DNA of 64,000 bases, from NCBI RefSeq assembly GCF_009866765.1, contig NZ_CP019431.1, positions 3,472,001 through 3,536,000 on the forward strand. The letters are read 5' to 3'. Under the pieces are notes generated by a model. It had not been told where the DNA came from and did no database searches. It saw only the letters and a list, made by a program, of their open reading frames with translations. A program made the position numbers and the translations under genes. Source of the stretch: Pseudomonas sp. S35. GTDB taxonomy: Bacteria > Pseudomonadota > Gammaproteobacteria > Pseudomonadales > Pseudomonadaceae. Positions 9,351 through 16,169 of this stretch are shown piece after piece. Every line of letters starts with the position of its first letter. Within the stretch, counting starts at the first letter, position 1.

Positions 9351-10094
9351 TCAGCGCTTCACACACACAAACAACGCGTTCCCGGTCGTACCACCCCAAG
9401 GCGTAATCCGCTCATAGTCATGTTCAAAAACCTGCACTTCAAAATGCGCCTGCAACAGTTGCTGCAGCTCGACGAAACTTAGCGCGACCATCGCGTGCTC
9501 GTCCTGCCAAGCCTGCGTCACGCCCGCCGTGGTCTTCTCGATACTCAGGCGCAACGCCTGCTGCTCGCCCTCCCCGCTGTAGTGCCAGCCGGATCCGAAA
9601 GTGAAGTGGCTGCCTTCCCACTCAACGCTATGACGCACCAGCAGACGGTTGTCGATGTGCAGCTTGTCCACCGCGTTGAAACAGAACACGCCATTTTCCG
9701 CGAGTGCGCCGTGCACGCTCGTCAGGCATGCACTCAGTTGTGCGAGCCCGGCGTTGTAATGAGTGGAGTAGAGAAAGCAGGTGATCAGGTCCTGGGGTTC
9801 GTCGACCTGGAAACCCGCCATGTCCTGGCGGCTGAACCGTGCCTCTGGGCAGCGCAGTTGCGCGAGGTCCAGCATCGACTGGCTGATGTCCAGCCCACAA
9901 CTGCGGTAGCCGAAATCGAGGAAGTGACGCACGTGGGGCCCGGTGCCACAGGCCAGGTCCAGGTGCCGGCGCCCGTCATTGCCGAACAATTGGTGCAAGC
10001 GACGAACGCTGTGGCTCTGCGCGCGGTAGTCGATGTCGGCACACATCAGGTCGTAATAGATGGACAGGTCGGTGTACAGCGCGTTGGTGGACAT
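9351..10094 (-). CDS. Class I SAM-dependent methyltransferase
   Basis: Soluble methyltransferase of about 247 residues. Motif I is LDLACGTGPHVRHF, followed by GLDISQSMLDLA for the ribose/adenine contacts. The N-terminus (YTDLSIYYDLMCADIDYRAQ) resembles glycine/sarcosine and small-molecule methyltransferases of the Methyltransf_25 type. I use the ATG at 10094 rather than the upstream in-frame ATG at 10133, since the fold starts directly after it. The substrate is unknown. It diverges from the VOC gene with about 100 bases between starts. Confidence 0.85.
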   Translation of the reverse strand: MSTNALYTDLSIYYDLMCADIDYRAQSHSVRRLHQLFGNDGRRHLDLACGTGPHVRHFLDFGYRSCGLDISQSMLDLAQLRCPEARFSRQDMAGFQVDEPQDLITCFLYSTHYNAGLAQLSACLTSVHGALAENGVFCFNAVDKLHIDNRLLVRHSVEWEGSHFTFGSGWHYSGEGEQQALRLSIEKTTAGVTQAWQDEHAMVALSFVELQQLLQAHFEVQVFEHDYERITPWGGTTGNALFVCVKR

Positions 10095-10197
10095 AGGTGG
10101 CCAGAGGGGTCGGCGGGAATTTCGCGGCGGCATGGTAACTCAGTCCGGCGCGAGAACCGTTACACTCGCGCTTCAATCATCAGCCAAGGAGGCAACC

Positions 10198-10554
10198 ATG
10201 AGCGTTCGTGGGCAAGACCGACAGATCGACAACATCGAATTCAACGTAGGCGACATCGCCCGCAGCAAGGCCTTCTACGGCGCAGTGTTCGGCTGGACAT
10301 TCGTGGACTACGGGCCCGCCTACACCGAATTCAGCGACGGACGGCTGACGGGTGGGTTGACCACGGGAGAGCCCGTTCGACCGGGTGGCCCGCTGGTGAT
10401 TCTGTATGCCGATGATCTGGAAGGTGTGCAGCAGCGGCTCAAGGCCGCAGGCGCGCTGATAAGCCGCGAGACCTTTTCATTCCCAGGCGGGCGCAGGTTC
10501 CACTTCGTAGATCCGGACGGGTATGAGCTCGCGGTGTGGTCGGATCGTCAGTGA
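10198..10554 (+). CDS. VOC-family (glyoxalase/dioxygenase fold) protein
   Basis: Small 118-residue protein with a strong ribosome site (AAGGAGGCAACC) that fixes the start. It begins IEFNVGDIARSKAFYGAVFGW and ends FVDPDGYELAVWS, the classic edges of a vicinal-oxygen-chelate domain. A single VOC domain implies a dimer. Members include glyoxalases, bleomycin/fosfomycin resistance proteins and 27-kDa antigen-like proteins; the function here is not assignable. Confidence 0.85.
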   Translation: MSVRGQDRQIDNIEFNVGDIARSKAFYGAVFGWTFVDYGPAYTEFSDGRLTGGLTTGEPVRPGGPLVILYADDLEGVQQRLKAAGALISRETFSFPGGRRFHFVDPDGYELAVWSDRQ

Positions 10555-10573
10555 GCGGTCGCTGCACGACGAT

Positions 10574-10602
10574 TGCGGGCCACGCTGTTTCTGTGGCCCG
10601 CA
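10574..10602. terminator. Hairpin between VOC gene and TonB-receptor remnant
   Basis: Perfect 10-bp stem TGCGGGCCAC / GTGGCCCGCA with a 9-base loop, 20 bases after the VOC stop. There is no strong T run on either side. It probably served both convergent genes when the receptor was intact. Confidence 0.65.
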
Positions 10603-10608
10603 GTCGCC

Positions 10609-10690
10609 TCAGAACGCGTATTTTGCCGTCACCGTGAAGTTACCAGTGCAATGCTCCCAAGGGCTCGGCAGGGGTGCACACGCTGGACCG
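10609..10690 (-). pseudogene. C-terminal stump of a TonB-dependent receptor
   Basis: Reading the minus strand, the last codons before a TGA (10609-10611) spell CTGNFTVTAKYAF. This has the alternating, aromatic-terminated pattern of the last beta-strand of an outer-membrane receptor (compare LTAKYSF in the gene at 237-2402). Upstream codons lose any recognisable barrel pattern within about 15 residues. No start or signal peptide is present, so this is a deletion remnant. The assignment rests on a short motif. Confidence 0.45.
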
Positions 10691-10840
10691 CGCCTGTGCC
10701 GCACCTGGCTCGGGATGGCATTGAGCTCTCCAGATCGACATTGAGAGGCTTGCCTAACTGCGCTTCCCACGTGAGGGCCCTGCGCGTAAGATCCGTCCTA
10801 CATTAGAATACAAAGAAGATACAAGACGGAGAGCTTATCG

Positions 10841-11755
10841 ATGGAAAGTGAAGCGCACGCTAGCACAACAAAAACCACTCATAACAGCTCAAGCCTGCTT
10901 TCAAAGATCTCCCACAGAATAATCAGAAAACTTCGAAAGCATTCAAAGATTCCTATCAACTACAAATACCGAAACTTTTCAATCAAACTCCCTTCGCACC
11001 ATTTATTGCCCGAATATCAAAAAACGCACGCTAAATATGATCGATTTCTTCCGCACCTGACACGCTACATCGATGACTCGGAAACGATTGTAGATATCGG
11101 CGCCAATATCGGCGATTCATTGGCAGGCATGGCCGAGAAAAATGCGACGGCACATTATATTTGCATTGAAGCCGATGATTCTTTTTATCGGCACTTGGAA
11201 GAGAATGTCTCAAGAATAAAAGCCTTCATTCCCCAGCTTAACGTTCAGACCATAAAAGCGCTGGTCGGGAAAAACATTTCCAACGTATCACTCGATGGAA
11301 AAGATGGCACCAAACATGCCGTCGTACACAATGATGGCGGCATCCTCTCGTCTCCCCTGGATGAACTGATCCCCGAAGCATCCAGCGTGCGCATTTTGAA
11401 AAGCGATGTCGATGGATTCGACTACGATGTCCTGGACTCGTCCATGGCGGTGATTAAAAAACATAACCCCATGCTTTTTTTCGAATGCCAATACGATTAC
11501 GAGTACCAAAGAACCGGCTACGCACACACGCTCAACACACTTGAAGCAGCCGGCTATTGCGACTGGACAGTATTTGACAACTTCGGCGAAGTCGTTATTC
11601 GCACCAGCGATTTGAGTATCGTGTCCCAATTGATGACCTACATATGGCAACAAAACATCGGGCGCTCCACTCGTACCATTTATTACTACGATATCCTGGC
11701 CGTCCAGAAAAACGACTCAGCCCTCATAGACAACGTTCTTAAAGACTATAACTAA
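10841..11755 (+). CDS. FkbM-family methyltransferase
   Basis: Protein of 304 residues with SAM motif I VDIGANIGDSLAG (about 84-96) and the FkbM motif KSDVDGFDYDVL (about 188-199). These enzymes O-methylate sugars or polyketides, often in LPS, O-antigen or flagellar-glycan loci. The gene uses many AT-ending codons (Lys AAA, Asn AAT, Ile ATA) unlike its neighbours, which suggests horizontal acquisition. It is flanked by remnants on both sides and has no glycan-synthesis neighbours. The start follows a GGAGAGC-like ribosome site. Confidence 0.82.
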   Translation: MESEAHASTTKTTHNSSSLLSKISHRIIRKLRKHSKIPINYKYRNFSIKLPSHHLLPEYQKTHAKYDRFLPHLTRYIDDSETIVDIGANIGDSLAGMAEKNATAHYICIEADDSFYRHLEENVSRIKAFIPQLNVQTIKALVGKNISNVSLDGKDGTKHAVVHNDGGILSSPLDELIPEASSVRILKSDVDGFDYDVLDSSMAVIKKHNPMLFFECQYDYEYQRTGYAHTLNTLEAAGYCDWTVFDNFGEVVIRTSDLSIVSQLMTYIWQQNIGRSTRTIYYYDILAVQKNDSALIDNVLKDYN

Positions 11756-11775
11756 GCGAGGCGTTTCCCTTTCGG

Positions 11776-11928
11776 GTGGCCATCAATGTGTCCTACAGCG
11801 TCGACAAAGATGAGTACACGTGGGTGTACCACCTTTACGTCCTGACTGACTACGCCAGGTTCTACGAGTCGAGTACCGGCAAGGGCGCGATTCTCTACTC
11901 AGGCACGCGCCTCCACACCCTCGAATAA
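11776..11928 (+). pseudogene. Orphan C-terminal coding remnant
   Basis: A frame open from 11755 to a TAA at 11926-11928 reads INVSYSVDKDEYTWVYHLYV, then a Tyr-rich tail ending GTRLHTLE. It has coding-like composition and typical beta-strand alternation, but no ATG and no ribosome site; GTG at 11776 or 11788 are the only possible starts. I do not recognise the family. It looks like the tail of a deleted gene beside the FkbM gene. Confidence 0.4.
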
Positions 11929-11945
11929 AAAGCCCACAGGCAAGT

Positions 11946-11998
11946 TGACACACCTCGTAATATTCCCTGAAGATGGAGCCCTTCTTCAGGGTGTGTCA
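11946..11998. repeat. Nested inverted repeat
   Basis: Outer arms TGACACACC (11946-11954) and GGTGTGTCA (11990-11998) are perfect 9-bp inverses. Inside them CCTGAAGA (11966-11973) pairs with TCTTCAGG (11983-11990). The structure could be a terminator for the remnant upstream or an end of a lost mobile element. There is no T run. Confidence 0.5.
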
Positions 11999-12231
11999 GC
12001 TAATGTCCGCAACCTCTTTCGTTAACCGTTCCGTCATTGGCTTGATTGCCAAGGCGCAAGGTTGCGTTGCGCACGCCCTCAAATCGAAGAAACAGTCGCT
12101 CATGTGATCGGGGCGCGCTGTCCCGTCAGATGAGCTGACAGGACATTGAGCGCGGACTCCCTCCTCCCCCTGCACAATTGCCCATGCCCCTCTGACGGTG
12201 ACTTGATCGGTCAACCTTCAGGAGTAAGTGC
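11999..12231. other. Intergenic region with a second palindrome
   Basis: No convincing gene. GTCCCGTCAG (12120-12129) and CTGACAGGAC (12135-12144) form an inverted repeat with one mismatch about 90 bases upstream of the DapA-family gene. It may be an operator or a hairpin. Confidence 0.4.
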
Positions 12232-13086
12232 ATGTCATCGTTTCAAGGTATCTGGGTTCCCGTGGTGACACCGTTTCAGGACGGTGCCATCGACGTTATC
12301 GGCCTGCACCGGCTGGTCAGCCACCTGCTGGCAAAGCAGGTGGCCGGGATCATGGTTTGCACCACCACTGGCGAAGCCGCGTCGCTCAGCCGCCAGGAAC
12401 AGTTGGACGTGCTGGATGCGGTATTGCAATGGGTGCCCGCCCATCGCGTGGTGATGGGCCTGGCGGGCAATAACCAGCGCGAACTGTTGCAATTGCAGGC
12501 CGAAGTTCTCCAGCGCCCGGTGGCGGGTTTGCTGGTGCCGGCACCGAGTTACATCCGCCCATCCCAGGCGGGCCTTGAAGCGTTCTTCCGCACAGTGGCC
12601 GATGCGTCCAGCGTGCCAATCATTCTGTACGACATTCCGTACCGCACCGGCGCGACCTTCGAGCAGGCCACCTTACTCAACATCGTCGAGCATGAGCGCA
12701 TCGTGGCGATCAAGGACTGTGGCGGCAACCTGGGCAATACCCTGGCGTTGCTGGCCAGCGGCAAGGTGGATGTGTTGTGTGGCGAGGATATCCAGATCTT
12801 CAATGCCTTGTGCCTGGGGGCGTCAGGCGCAATTGCTGCCTCGGCCCATGTACACACCGAGCAGTTTGTGGCGCTCTGGCAGCAGGTACGCGACAACCAG
12901 TTGGCCGAGGCCCGCACTACGTTTTTCCAGTTACTGGGGTTGATCAACACGATGTTCATCGAGCCCAACCCGGCGCCAGTGAAAGCCGCGCTCGCGTTGC
13001 AGGGCTTGATTGGCAGCGAGTTGCGCGCCCCCATGCAGCGCGCCAGTGAGGCCACCGTGACCCAACTCGACAGGCTACTGCGCTAA
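12232..13086 (+). CDS. DapA/NanA-family class I aldolase
   Basis: TIM-barrel lyase of 284 residues related to dihydrodipicolinate synthase and N-acetylneuraminate lyase. The Schiff-base lysine is Lys161 in IVAIKDCGGN. The TTTGE loop (CTTTGEAASL) and catalytic Tyr in ILYDIPYRTG are present, as is the DapA-like C-terminal IEPNPAPVKAAL. It is probably a paralogue of the housekeeping DapA, acting on another 2-oxo acid or making a related product. The ribosome site is AGGAG. It precedes the transsulfuration genes by 150 bases, beyond a hairpin, so cotranscription is uncertain. Confidence 0.85.
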   Translation: MSSFQGIWVPVVTPFQDGAIDVIGLHRLVSHLLAKQVAGIMVCTTTGEAASLSRQEQLDVLDAVLQWVPAHRVVMGLAGNNQRELLQLQAEVLQRPVAGLLVPAPSYIRPSQAGLEAFFRTVADASSVPIILYDIPYRTGATFEQATLLNIVEHERIVAIKDCGGNLGNTLALLASGKVDVLCGEDIQIFNALCLGASGAIAASAHVHTEQFVALWQQVRDNQLAEARTTFFQLLGLINTMFIEPNPAPVKAALALQGLIGSELRAPMQRASEATVTQLDRLLR

Positions 13087-13094
13087 GCCGTACA

Positions 13095-13126
13095 CCTGTG
13101 GCCAGGGCGCGCACCCTCGCCACAGG
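13095..13126 (+). terminator. Hairpin after DapA-family gene
   Basis: CCTGTGGC (13095-13102) pairs with GCCACAGG (13119-13126), with an inner AGGG/CCCT stem. No T run follows, so attenuation rather than full termination is possible. Confidence 0.5.
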
Positions 13127-13235
13127 CACAGCGTCGCCCATGCGCCAAAAACAGACAGGCAGCCGACCGCTCGGTTGCGACGCACCCAATACCGACCTAG
13201 TGTTTCATGTCTCCTCTGCGTCCCCAGGTGATGAC

Positions 13236-14612
13236 ATGCCTACGCCTTCACGACCCGCGGTACTGGAACTGATCGGCAACACGCCGCTGGTTCGCGTCAG
13301 CCGCTTCGATACCGGCCCCTGCACGCTATTGCTCAAGTTGGAGTCCCAGAACCCCGGGGGTTCCATCAAGGACCGCGTCGGCCTGGCCATGATCGACGCC
13401 GCCGAACGCGACGGTCGCCTGGGCCCCGGCGGCACCATCATTGAGGCCACTGCCGGCAACACCGGCCTGGGCCTGGCACTGGTGGGCCGGGCCAAGGGTT
13501 ACCGCGTGGTACTGGTGGTGCCGGACAAGATGTCCACCGAAAAGGTGCTGCACCTCAAGGCTATGGGCGCCGAGGTGCATATCACCCGCTCCGATGTAGG
13601 CAAGGGCCATCCCGAGTATTACCAGGACATGGCAGCGCGCCTGGCCCAGGACATTCCCGGTTCATTCTTCGCCGACCAGTTCAACAACCCGGCCAATCCC
13701 CAGGCTCACGAAACCAGCACTGCGCCGGAGGTCTGGGCGCAAACCCAGCATGACGTGGATGCCATTGTGGTCGGCGTCGGCTCGGCAGGCACGCTCACCG
13801 GCCTGACCCGTTTCTTCAAGCGCGTGCAACCGCAGCTGGAAATGGTCCTGGCCGATCCGGTGGGCTCGGTGATGGCCGAATACAGCCGCAGCGGCCAGTT
13901 GATCACCCCTGGCTCATGGGCCGTGGAAGGCATCGGCGAGGACTTCATCCCGTCGATTGCCGACCTGTCGAGCGTGCGCCAGGCCTATTCCATCAGCGAC
14001 GAAGACAGCTTTGATCACGCCCGCCAACTGCTCAAGGCCGAGGGCATTCTCGGCGGGTCTTCCACCGGCACGCTGCTCGCCGCAGCCTTGCGCTATTGCC
14101 GCGAACAAACCACGCCCAAGCGCGTGGTCAGCTTTGTGTGCGACACCGGCACACGGTACCTGTCGAAGGTCTACAACGACCAGTGGATGACCGACGCGGG
14201 CCTGCTGCACTACACACACTACGGCGACCTGCGCGACCTGATCGCCCGCCGCTTCGAAGACGGCCGCGTGATCAGCGTGAGCCCCGACGACACCTTGCTC
14301 ACCGCGTTCCAGCGCATGCGCCTGGCCGATGTGTCGCAATTGCCGGTGCTGGTCAACGGCCGCGAACTGGTGGGGGTGATCGATGAGTCCGACATCCTGC
14401 TGGGGCTGCACCACGATGCCGCGCACTTCACGATGATCGTCGCCAGCGCCATGACCGACAGCCTGCAAACCCTGGCCCCCAGCGCCAGCCTGATCGAACT
14501 GCAAGCCGAACTGGATCGCGGTCTGGTCGCCATCATTGCCGACGCAGACGGTTTTTACGGCCTGATCACCCGCGTCGACCTGCTCAACCATCTGCGGAGA
14601 TCCCTTGCATGA
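13236..14612 (+). CDS. Cystathionine beta-synthase with C-terminal CBS pair
   Basis: PLP enzyme of 458 residues joining homocysteine and serine (or O-acetylserine) to cystathionine. The catalytic domain starts LELIGNTPLVRVSRF. The PLP lysine is Lys45 in GGSIKDRVG, and the phosphate/substrate loop is EATAGNTGLGLAL. Two CBS motifs occupy about residues 335-458 (VISVSPDDTLLTAFQRM and MTDSLQTLAPSASL) and may bind adenosyl ligands. The start at 13236 follows an AGGTGA ribosome site; an upstream in-frame ATG at 13141 would add an unlikely tail. ATGA overlap with the cystathionine gamma-lyase gene shows an operon and supports beta-synthase over cysteine synthase. Confidence 0.9.
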   Translation: MPTPSRPAVLELIGNTPLVRVSRFDTGPCTLLLKLESQNPGGSIKDRVGLAMIDAAERDGRLGPGGTIIEATAGNTGLGLALVGRAKGYRVVLVVPDKMSTEKVLHLKAMGAEVHITRSDVGKGHPEYYQDMAARLAQDIPGSFFADQFNNPANPQAHETSTAPEVWAQTQHDVDAIVVGVGSAGTLTGLTRFFKRVQPQLEMVLADPVGSVMAEYSRSGQLITPGSWAVEGIGEDFIPSIADLSSVRQAYSISDEDSFDHARQLLKAEGILGGSSTGTLLAAALRYCREQTTPKRVVSFVCDTGTRYLSKVYNDQWMTDAGLLHYTHYGDLRDLIARRFEDGRVISVSPDDTLLTAFQRMRLADVSQLPVLVNGRELVGVIDESDILLGLHHDAAHFTMIVASAMTDSLQTLAPSASLIELQAELDRGLVAIIADADGFYGLITRVDLLNHLRRSLA

Positions 14613-15775
14613 GCCAGCCCGATAAAAGCGCGTTTGCCACCCGTGTGATCCACGCCGGGCAATTCCCCGACCCCACCACCGGCGCGCTGATGCCGCCGAT
14701 CTACGCCAACTCCACCTACCTGCAAGACAGCCCCGGCGTGCACAAAGGCTTCGACTACGGCCGCTCCCACAACCCCACGCGGTTCGCCCTGGAGCGTTGC
14801 GTGGCGGACCTTGAGGGCGGCAGCCAGGCGTTTGCCTTTGCATCCGGGCTGGCGGCGATTTCCACGGTGCTGGAATTGTTGGACGCGGGCGCGCACATCG
14901 TCTCCGGCAATGACCTGTATGGCGGCACCTTCCGGTTGTTCGACAAGGTGCGCCAACGCAGCGCCGGGCACCGCTTCAGCTTTGTCGACTTGAGTGATGT
15001 ACCGGCGTTTGAAGCGTCGCTGCAAGACGACACGCGCATGGTCTGGGTCGAAACCCCAAGCAACCCGCTGCTGGGCCTGACTGACCTGGCCGCCATCGCA
15101 CGCATCTGCCGGGATCGCGGGATCATCTGCGTGGCCGACAACACCTTCGCCAGCCCATGGATCCAGCGCCCGCTGGAGTTGGGCATTGACGTGGTGGTGC
15201 ACTCCAGCACCAAATACCTCAATGGCCACTCCGATGTGATCGGCGGCATTGCCGTTGTCGGCGACAACCCCGAACTGGCTGAACGCCTGGGCTTTCTACA
15301 AAACTCCGTGGGCGCCATCGCCGGCCCCTTCGACGCCTTCCTGACCCTGCGCGGCGTGAAGACGTTGGCCCTGCGCATGGAGCGTCATTGCAGCAACGCC
15401 CTGGACCTCGCCACCTGGCTGGAACAGCAGCCGCAGGTCTCACGGGTGCACTACCCCGGCCTCGCCTCCCACCCACAGCACGCCTTGGCCCGCCAACAGA
15501 TGCGCGGGTTTGGCGGGATGATTTCAGTGGACCTGAACAGCGACCTGGCCGGCGCCACACGCTTTCTGGAAAACGTGAAGATCTTCGCCCTGGCCGAAAG
15601 CCTGGGCGGCGTGGAAAGCCTGATCGAACACCCGGCGATCATGACCCATGCCAGCATCCCGGCGGCTACGCGGGCGCAGTTGGGGATTGGCGACGGGCTG
15701 GTGCGGTTGTCGGTGGGGGTTGAGGATGTAGAGGATCTGCGGGCAGACCTGGCACAAGCCCTGGCCCACCTCTAA
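14609..15775 (+). CDS. Cystathionine gamma-lyase
   Basis: Cys/Met-metabolism PLP enzyme, 388 residues. It would cleave cystathionine to cysteine, 2-oxobutyrate and ammonia, completing reverse transsulfuration with the upstream beta-synthase. The PLP lysine is Lys202 in HSSTKYLNGHSD. Other family motifs are YGRSHNPTRFALE, ASGLAAISTVLEL, NPLLGLTDLAAIA and SLGGVESLIEHPA. Its ATG overlaps the preceding stop (ATGA), so translation is coupled. Cystathionine gamma-synthase is similar in sequence, but the genetic context favours the lyase. Confidence 0.9.
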   Translation: MSQPDKSAFATRVIHAGQFPDPTTGALMPPIYANSTYLQDSPGVHKGFDYGRSHNPTRFALERCVADLEGGSQAFAFASGLAAISTVLELLDAGAHIVSGNDLYGGTFRLFDKVRQRSAGHRFSFVDLSDVPAFEASLQDDTRMVWVETPSNPLLGLTDLAAIARICRDRGIICVADNTFASPWIQRPLELGIDVVVHSSTKYLNGHSDVIGGIAVVGDNPELAERLGFLQNSVGAIAGPFDAFLTLRGVKTLALRMERHCSNALDLATWLEQQPQVSRVHYPGLASHPQHALARQQMRGFGGMISVDLNSDLAGATRFLENVKIFALAESLGGVESLIEHPAIMTHASIPAATRAQLGIGDGLVRLSVGVEDVEDLRADLAQALAHL

Positions 15776-15800
15776 CTGCGCTACCGGGTTTGTGGGGGGG

Positions 15801-15996
15801 AGCGGGCTTGTGTGGTTAGCGGGGGGACTTATGGTGAACAGGCTTGTGTGGTGAGCAGGGGGACTTATGGTGAACAGGCTTGTGTGGTGAGCAGGGGGAC
15901 TTATGGTGAACAGGCTTGTGTGGTGAGCAGGGGGACTTATGGTGAACAGGCTTGTGTGGTGAGCAGGGGGACTTATGGTGAACAGGCTTCTGTGGT
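15801..15996. repeat. 36-bp tandem repeat array
   Basis: Five copies of a 36-bp unit begin at 15827, 15863, 15899, 15935 and 15971 (anchor ACTTATGGTGAACAGGCTTG), preceded by a partial unit. Copies are nearly identical, which implies recent expansion. The unit is made of REP-like heads (GTGGTGAGC, GGTGAACAGGCTTG) and runs directly into a REPIN. Since 36 is a multiple of three, reading frames stay open as 12-residue repeats, but I do not regard them as genes. Confidence 0.95.
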
Positions 15997-16125
15997 GAGC
16001 GGGCTTGCCCCGCGCTGGGTGGCGAAGCCGCCCTAAACCAGGCGATCGGGTTCTTGCTGATGCTACGCGGTGCTTGCTATTGGGGCGGCTTCGCAGCCCA
16101 GCGCGGGGCAAGCCCGTTCACCACA
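15991..16125. repeat. REPIN (inverted REP doublet)
   Basis: Two REP sequences in inverted orientation: TGTGGTGAGCGGGCTTGCCC on the left and its near-complement ending CCGTTCACCACA on the right, separated by a short variable middle. It lies between convergent genes, the usual Pseudomonas REPIN location. Confidence 0.9.
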
Positions 16126-16169
16126 GAAGGCCGGCTCACCACAACACGCCAGCGCCCCGCTACAAGCGA

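Noticed and set aside
11996..12214. 72-codon minus-strand frame upstream of the DapA-family gene
   Set aside because: No start support and no recognisable motif; it overlaps a likely promoter region.
15801..15996. 36-bp repeats resembling a CRISPR array
   Set aside because: Units are directly tandem with no unique spacers, are built from REP heads, and no cas genes are nearby.
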